From the NCBI RefSeq assembly GCF_000003605.2, contig NW_003124906.1:160225-184593 (forward strand): a stretch of DNA of 24,369 nucleotides, given 5' to 3'. The stretch comes from Saccoglossus kowalevskii. Its lineage: Eukaryota; Hemichordata; Enteropneusta; Harrimaniidae. Shown piece after piece: positions 12,801 through 21,800 of the stretch (position 1 is the first letter of the stretch; each line of letters starts with the position of its first letter). The notes below the pieces were generated by a model. It saw only the letters and a program-made list of their open reading frames with translations. It ran no database searches and was not told the origin of the DNA. The translations under genes were made by a program, and so were the position numbers.

Positions 12801-15800
12801 ACTAGTGTATGCTGGTGTTCGTATTCCATTATTGAGCTACATATACATGTGTAACTGTTGTTGAAGTCTTGTCGTTACTATTTATAACGGATCACTCCAC
12901 AGATAAAAGTCCAATCTGCAAAAGGCTGTGTTCCCATGTTCTCATTTTGGCTGTCCGCTGCCAATATAGTATTTCGAAATAATTTAAATTACGTTCATCA
13001 TATTCCACAATACACGATCTAACATTAAATTTACTAATTTGATTACCTACAATTTAGCTGATGAATTATCCGGTGCTATTGCTACAGTTGGAATTCAAGA
13101 TTCCTTTGATTTGAATGTACAGTGCGGCGAGGCATTGGAAGATACAAGCCTCGTAGTACGCCATGTGTTTACGTGTGACAACATAGGGGATATAGTCAGT
13201 ATATATCTAGAGTCATTGGGAATACTGACACTGTGTGAAGTCGAAGTTTATGCTACTTTTACACGTAAGACACTATTGACACGATTAATTAGAACATTAA
13301 CATTTAAACCAGCAATTTAAGCACACTTATACCTCATCAATATGCACACTAGTGATCAGTGACTACAAAATACAACTTATATGTTATATTTCTCACCTTT
13401 GTTTAATATCAACCGATTTGTCAATTATTAATTTTCGCTAATCTGCAATCATGTTGATTTCAAAAGCTTACTAACTATTTGTTTTTTTTTATGTATTAGC
13501 CTGTATTCTTCATCACGCCGAAACAAATGAAACCTACTACTACCGATTTGATGCAGCGCGTCCATTGGTGTTCATGGACTATACAGTATTTCTTGTGAAG
13601 GCCCAGGGTAATGTCTTTATTGCTTTGTCTGAGGTCATTGGGTACTCAGAGTACAGGTATGAGATAGAAATTGGCATCGAAAACAACACCCTAACTAGAA
13701 TCCGGCGATGCGCTCAGTGTCCAATCGAGAAAATGTATCGATTACCTAAGATTTTTGAAGCGAACGTTTGGAATACTGTCTTAATAACACTCGAAGATGG
13801 ACATTTTAAAATACTATGTAATAGTATCCTAATATTTGAATGGTTTGACCCGTATCCACTACCGGTTAATTACGTCGGATATTCAACTGGCTTGGGCAGT
13901 ACGGGATTGTTCAAGTTTTGCTCACGTAATTCAGGTATGTGTAACTATTGAAAATATACTGATTCAGGTTGTATGAAAGGATCTCAAAATAAAATTTCAT
14001 AAAAAATCAGATCCCAAGCTAATTATTCAAAGCAGCAATGTTGTGACTGCGCACATGCGCAGAGAATCACTCATGTGTCCCCTATCTCTGTTATTGACTT
14101 TACTGAGGAATGTTTGAAAAATGTAGTGATGGCAGGCCGATGATGATACGATTTCACTATGTAAAATTTCAAGGAATTTGTGTATTTTAATAGTTCATTC
14201 ATTCATACTTACCATACCAATGTAAATCATTGGATTAAACTTAGTGGACAGACTACAAAGCATACCCAAAGCATACCCATTACCCAGTTTGCTGGAAATT
14301 CAGACCGTTAGTGACTGTCAAGAAAATTCCCCAAATTAGAAAAATGGGAGCACGGGTTTTTAACAAACTAAATTTAAATAAACTCACATGTGTGTTTAAC
14401 GCAATCATTGTCTCATTGTAATCAGTGTGAGCGATGTAGCGGGTCGAAACATATACGTAATGTATTAATGTAGAGTTCACTAAAACTAATTTCTAAATCT
14501 ATCAACACTATCTAACACTTTCCAAATGCTCTTAAAATAGCAAAGGTTACCCCTATCTTCAAAAAGGGAACTCCTTTTGACCCTGGTAATTATAGACCTG
14601 TCTCAAGAAAATAATCAACAAACAATTAACTGTTTATTTGAATAAATTAAATATATTGTATTCCAAATAGTACGGCTTTAGAGAAAAAAATTAGTACTAA
14701 ACTCTCTGTTATGGACCTAGCACAAAAGGCATTAGATGAAATTGATAAAGGGAATGTAGTTCTTGGATTTTTTCTTAGATCTTAGAAAGGCATTCGACAC
14801 TGTTAATCACTCAATTTTACTCAGAAAATTATCTGTATATGGTATTTGAGGCCTACCTTTGGACTTGATCGACAGTTATTTACAAAAAAGGGAACAACAT
14901 GTAAGTGTGAATGATGTAACATCAGACTCGCTTCCAATAATATGCGGTGTTTTGAAGGGGTCTGTACTTAGTCCGACTTTGTTTCTTCTTTATGTTGATG
15001 ATATTGCATTAGCATCTACGTACTTTGATATCAGTCAGTTTGCAGACGACACCAGTTTATTTCATACATTTCAATCTGGGAACAGTATTGACCTACATTA
15101 TGTTAATGAAAAGTTAATTCAAATAGTTGACTGATGCGACTGTAATAAACTGGCAATAAATACTAACAAAACTGAATATATACTATTCAGAGGTAAGAAT
15201 ACAAAAGTCGCGACTTTTGGGAGTTTGACAATTAGAAACCAAATCATTAGTGAGGTAAAGTGTACTAAATATGTTGATGTGCTGCTGGACCACAATTTGA
15301 ATTAATTGGAAAAAACATTGATCATGTGATGAGCAAAATAAATGTCAAAGCATGTATCATATATAAATTACGAAAACATGTTTCAAGGTCAACTTTATTA
15401 TTATTGTATAATTGTATAAAATATTTATTTTGCCACATATTTCACATATGTTGGAAACCTGGAGAAATATCTATAAAACTCATTTACATCCAATAATTTT
15501 ATTCAAAAACAAATTGTACGTACTATTTCTGGTTCACCTTCATTTCGTTTTTGGTAGCCTTTATGGACATTTTCCTAATTCTATATCACAACTCTTTCAG
15601 CATGTATCAAAAAGTTATCATGATAGATTTCAAACTTTTTTTACTCATTCCAAAGTACCAAATTCATTTGTTTCTGAGGAATCAGGCTAGATTAGCCAAC
15701 GGCTATTTCTAACGGCTATTTCTGGTTACTATTTTACATATTTGTAATTGATTCTTTTAATTTGTTTTGTGAATTACATGTGTACATTATTAGGCAAAAT

Positions 15801-18800
15801 AAATATTTGATTGATTGACTAACTTGAATAGTAATTATAATGATGGGGAAATAACACCCTGAATAACAAAGGGTATTATGGGCCAGCGCAAAGGATAAAA
15901 GAGACTCTCAAAAATAAAACAATTCGTACTGAAATCTTTTCTAAACGGAAAACATCGCCTAATAGGTAGTTCTCTGACTTTTTTGGTGTCTGGCAAAATC
16001 CCGTGGCTAAAACGTGCACGATTAACGCCCTATCTAAAAAGCCAGAAAATTAGTCAATCCCCGAATCTGTTGCATAATGGGATCGTGGGAGTTCATCTTT
16101 GAAGGTAATATACGCTTGAGTAATTGTGTGCTTCATCCATCGGTTAATCATCATCAGGGACGACTGTATGTTGATACTCCATGTTTAGAGTGACACCTAA
16201 TAGCACATGTTTTAGAGTGATAACAGTGCAGTGCTCTGACTAGACAATGCAGTAATTCCCCCAGGTCCTCACTATTGTAGTGATAATGAGAGTATAATAA
16301 TGAGAGATGCAAAGAGTCTCGTCTTTTTCAATTGTTTAATCCTCGTATTCACCATTATTAACCCATCAGATTGCAGTGGGGAGAAAATGAGAGGGCTGCA
16401 ATTAGGAGCAGGAAAACTGTCTTGAGCATCAAATGTTCCAATGGCATATTTTTAGATCGGTCAATGCTGGTGTAAGCATGAACTGCCAGCCCTAGTCTAT
16501 CCCTGTATCTTTTAATTGTGATGGACGAGAAATTGTTATCATGAATCACTAAAATAGAATAGAATAGATAAATAGAATAGATTCACCTGCCATACCAATC
16601 ATAGAAACATCTTCATTTATACTTTTAAAATCAAATGGTGGTTTCACACTAGAGCCTAGCAATATTGTCAGATACTCTCTTCCGGGTATGTAATTGCAAT
16701 ATGCCATGGTCTTGCCTCATATGTGACAGGCATACGGACCAGGCTACTTCCAAAGACAGGATGAATAGATATCATGGTCTCACTGGCTAATTCGGTGTGA
16801 CTACTTTATATCACTATTAAATTTGGTATTACCAGTACTTTCTTTAACACAGCATGAATGATGGGAATGGTGGGAATGCATACATGTCTAGTACAATCAG
16901 TGCGATTGTCGTGCATGCGAAGGGATCCGGAAATCATGAGATGTACCTCTTGACCTTGAGGTTTCGGGCTGAGGCAAACAGGTCTCGAAAGGACAAATAG
17001 ATTCTTTGTTAATAGCTGGGTGATCTGCAACTCAAGGTTGCATGTTATTTGCATCATGTCGGTTGCGCTGTTTCTCACCCCAGAAGATGAAGGGCTTCTA
17101 GCTCTATTCCCCTCTTGCTAACTACACTCGCTGTGTACCGCAAATACTAGTGTGTATTCATTTTTTGTGTAGATTTGTACGTGAGACAACCTGATCACAT
17201 GGAACATACTTGCTATGACGTACCCACTCGAAAAGCAACATGGAACGAGGCTGTAGATTTCTGTGCTAGTGTTGGTGCCGATCTGGCCACCATTGACACG
17301 TGGGAGGTTCAGACATTTTTAGAAACGTACACCACGTACAATGCAATTCACGGTAAGGCGCAGCATACTTCATCCTTCTCACTGTTACCATTTAATGATT
17401 TTAAGGCGGGAAAAGATAAATATCGCAAACCAATTGTCAATTAGTTGTATTTCATGATCCAAAACCTAAAGAATATTCCAAAAATATACGCAATATATAA
17501 TAACTATGTTAAGTTGTTGTGTGCGTCATTTACTACAAATTCATTTTCAGGACTTGATTGATTTCGGACGAACAGGGCTACACCCGTCTCAATTAGAGTG
17601 GCCGTTTTGCATTGAAATATGTTTAAACCAAGAATAACATTAAGACATATTTTTTCCAGTCGTTACACTAGAACTTAGAACGAAAATCTTGTCTAAAAAA
17701 ATCATTTACTTCTAAAGTTACTAGCAAATTGGTACACATTTGTCTGATTGTTACCAAATCCGAGGCATATGGTGGCCATTTATTTATTATAATGTGTTAA
17801 CGAACTTGAGATTGGGGCAAAGTGCCAAATTCCAAATGTTGAAAACAATGCACAGGTTTTCTAAAATACCAATAGTTTGCTGCTTTATGTATTACAACAA
17901 AACAAATATTTTAACTTTTACAACAATAGACTTATAAAAAGTGAAAAAATATAACGGTGAATTATGATATAATGAACGCAAAGTGTTCAACCCGAAAATG
18001 AAATTTTGAAATTGCTTCCAATTTACCAATTTCGCAGCACGTCTGTTATGAAAAGTTCGTCCAGACCACAAAGACGCCGATAAATACAATGTAAGCGTGG
18101 GAATTTATGCTAATTTTATGCTAATTAGTCAGAAGTGTAGAAAATAATATCATACGTTAGTGACGAAATTATCTATTGGTTCTATTGGTTAAATGTTGAA
18201 ACATGAAACCACTCCCACCAATGAGTGCACAGCGTACCCCCGCGAAGTCACATACTGTGAGGCGTACTTTTGTCAGTATAAGTAGGTGGGAGAGGGGGTC
18301 ACCACTTGTGCATATGGCAGACGGCCGTAGCGTATGTTGTTCACAAATAACCCGTGAGCTTTTGCGATTTTAGCGTGTGTGGTTGCCTAGAATCCCCGTG
18401 GTGACCCCTCCATTTTATTTGTCATCGCGAGAATAATCTGAACAATTTCACAATTTACATCGATGTTTTGCTAACAACATTTCTATATTTGATATATTGC
18501 TTATAAATTAATCAAGCTAAAACAACACATTGCAACAATGCATCCACAATTTCACATACTTTGGTACAGGTCAAACGCAAACACACTCGGCAATACTGTA
18601 TTTTGGGCTTATTAGATTCTCCTATAGGTATAACAAGATTGCCCCTACAACACATCTAAATTTCATTGTTCAGGATTGTCAAATAGTTGAGTTTGTGCTG
18701 TTGAGCTGTTTTCACTAGCCAAAAGCAGCTCGCACAGAGTCGCTAAGAAATACATGGCTTAATTATCGTCTTATCCCAGGTACACAGGATCGTTACGTTC

Positions 18801-21800
18801 ACAACCCTTTCGACCAAGCAAAGACACACACACAGATGGAATCGTGTCAACTTCTCGTCTCAGTCGCCCTTTGGAAAGCCTGCCAAGGCTGGCTCGCCTG
18901 CCGAAAACTCCCCAAGAATCTCCTTGACCCCAAGACTCCCACTCCCACGACAGATCAAGTCTAGCTTTTTTTACTTTTAAAAACTGTAACTTATCACATG
19001 GAAGTTTAAGTGCTCGAGGCGTGGCCTCCACACATTTCACTCGCATGTAGCCAATCACACGAAGTACTTAACACGTCATATATATTTAATTAATCGGCTG
19101 TAAGGAATAGCAGCTGGGTTGGCGACGTTAACCTCAGGGTTAATGAATGAATGAATGAATGAAATTAATTTCACCAAAAAAAGTGTTAAAACAACATTAA
19201 ATGTATAAATTGTACAGGTAGTATATATATAAATAAACAAATAATGAATTCTACCTAGAGTACTTTCCTGTCAAATTTAAAATACCGCGATATGAATGGA
19301 GGGAGAAATACAGCAGAAATAGTCATATGTGGTTTCTCCGACGTTCACATTGCGAGTTTATGAAAATGACAAATTAGGCTGTATACAAATTCCATATAAA
19401 TCATAAAAAAAAAATACTGAAAACTAAAGGCAGAATACAATAATTATTCTCGGCAAAATCCGGAAACATGTGGAATGGTTATTTAAAATTTTCATGCATT
19501 ATTCAGAAGCAAAAATAGTTTGTGAAACATTTCCCAGAGAGCAGGCTCAACGAATTCGAAGCGGCCGTATTAAAATCCCCAGTTGTCCCTGACCACACAA
19601 TCTCCATCCAACAAAATCGGATTCCCTATAACATCTATATTCAATTAACAGTTAACAGAACTTCGAATTACGGGCAATATACATTTCGTAAGTGGAACTT
19701 TAATTAATAATTAACCAAAAGTTAAAGACAACATAAATTGTTTTTTATCGTTCAATTTAGTAACTCAAATTTCATTAACTATTAACTGAACTTAGGCTCA
19801 TGAACACGTTACATATTAAACATTTTTTTATCAGTAATGTCCATCGATAAACATACTTCAATGCAAAACGAAAGCTCAAAGTAAAACATATATAACACTA
19901 ATCTCAGCATGAAAGAACAAGTCGAATAATTACACTCTTTTCTGCCTTTCTTGTCAGATAGTGTATGGGTATACGACACTGCAAACGAATCAACCTATTG
20001 GGCACCTGGTCACCAGAAATACAGTGAAGATTCTACTGAGGAGTTTTGCCCAATGTTACAGTCAGTACCACGTGACTATATGTGTACATACGGGAGTAAT
20101 GTTGTAATACAACATAGGAAAGACTATCACATTGGTTTCTCATGCACACACACTAAGAGTACTACAATGTTTGTTGCGTCAACTGTGGTCGGTACTTTGC
20201 CCAGCGATTCCTATGAAGTGCGTGAAAGTACAAAGCATTACATGAGACGCAGTGATTAAAGGAACGGGTCTGTGGTCATCGCGCCCCATAACATGTATAC
20301 AACGCGTGTAATATATGATTCCATGAAATTCAAACACGCGCTGCGCGACGACCACCGCCCCTGTAATAAAACAGCATTGGCATGTATATTACACGCGTCT
20401 TTTGTGAAGTACCTGCATTGGAACATAGTTGAATTTCTTTCCTCTGTTGTAGAACAATAGTCATTAACATCAATACTCCGCAAGGAAGTTGAAATAGTCA
20501 TGTTTATAAGCACTCATTCAGCATTTAGTAACAATATTTCGCAGTATTGCTCCACCATTAAACTCACATTCATCATATCCAACACAACCTGGTATGACTT
20601 CTATATACATGACCAGTCCACACAATATGAGCATTGTTCTTACATATGACTACTAAAATACGGGAATATCTCGTACTGGGTTAAGGGATTTCCAAATATT
20701 CAAACAAAGGATTAATGTACTATACTAAATAATCCTCCAGGACATTGATTTAAGGGATGTATTTAGTATCATTCCGTTGTAAGAACTATGGTATAACGTG
20801 GTAATTAATTGTCAGACGTAGGCATCTGCATAACTCTCATTGAGTTTTTTTTAAATTAATTAATTAATTAATACCTGCATTAATTGAGTTTGTTCGAGTT
20901 AGTGTTAAATATAAATGTATAATTCAATATAACTTTGAACAATTGACTTAATTTCATATTTTCTCTAAGACTTGAAAGTGGCTATAAATGGAAAGAAGTG
21001 AATTGTTCACAAAGAGCCTCCTTTGCATGTAGACATGGTAAGTGCCGTTATCAAAGTATATTGATATTACATACGACTACCAGTCAATATGTCAGTACCA
21101 CATAAACCTGGTATACTTTATTCAAAGGAAACAGTACTCAACTGTTTTCTGTCACTAATACAAATCAATACAATATCGCATGTCTTTAAAACGATACAAT
21201 AAAATAACATTGTTGGCATTTTTGTATTCCATTAGTGTATAATAACATTCTGATTATGGACTTACACTGTCTCTGTTAATTCTATTCACAAAAGAAATCA
21301 ACGACGAATGCTACCACGATATTCAAGGCTTAGACTACAGAGGACACGTCAAAACAACATTAAGTGGAGAGTCATGTAGACTCCAAACTCACGTTACGAG
21401 TAACGAAGTGTCTGATGATGCGGATGCTTACTGTAGAGGTGAAAATTCGATTGAACAACCATATTGTAAAACATATAACGGTAATAAGTATTGCGACACT
21501 GGTGCACCTGAGGAGTTCTGTCCAAAAGGTTAGATTTCAAAACTTAATTCTTGGCACAACACATACCAACTAAACCAGGTATTTCTATAATTTGGCTGCA
21601 TGTTTCAACGATGATCAATTTCTGTAGGCAATGGAAAATTATGTTTATTCGAACTGATGCAACACCTAGAAGCTATGTTTAATATGCAACAAATATTTGT
21701 TCAACAGTTGAAAAAACTGAACCTATAGGAATATGGTTGTTTAATGAAAAATCGAAGGGATTAGATCTTTCTGGAAATGGTAACAATGCAATATTTGGTG

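Larger units (their letters stand above)
13935..17172 (+). other. Intron (phase 1) containing a LINE remnant
   Basis: GT at 13935 and AG at 17171-17172. It holds the CR1/L2-like element (about 14510-15821), a short tgcgcacatgcgca palindrome near 14048 and an AATAG microsatellite (16553-16581). The block 15840-17150 has open stretches at 16358-16549 (-) and 16806-17078 (-) without recognisable domains. I see no missed exon, but one cannot be excluded because both flanking exons are phase 1. Confidence 0.65.
17353..19537 (+). other. Intron (phase 1) with a MITE relative and small inverted repeats
   Basis: GT at 17353, AG at 19536-19537 (or 19581-19582, see exon 10). It contains an inverted-repeat unit (18294-18410), a MITE relative (about 18570-18757) and an ATGA microsatellite (19143-19163). 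The GC-richer block 18771-19080 has one open stretch on the minus strand without a recognisable domain. Confidence 0.6.
20061..20969 (+). other. Intron (phase 2) with a foldback
   Basis: GT at 20061 and AG at 20968-20969. The first 200 bases remain open by chance after exon 11. It contains the foldback 20302-20398 and a TTAA run (20854-20872). Confidence 0.65.

Noticed and set aside
14048-14061. tgcgcacatgcgca palindrome
   Set aside because: Too short to support a site or element on its own.
18771-19058. Minus-strand open stretch of 95 codons, basic and Trp-rich
   Set aside because: No recognisable family; a low-stop GC-richer block next to a MITE relative is a simpler explanation.
20061-20259. 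Continuation of exon 11 to the stop at 20257
   Set aside because: It would leave the lectin domain without its last strand and cysteines, whereas splicing at 20061 to 20970 completes the domain in frame.
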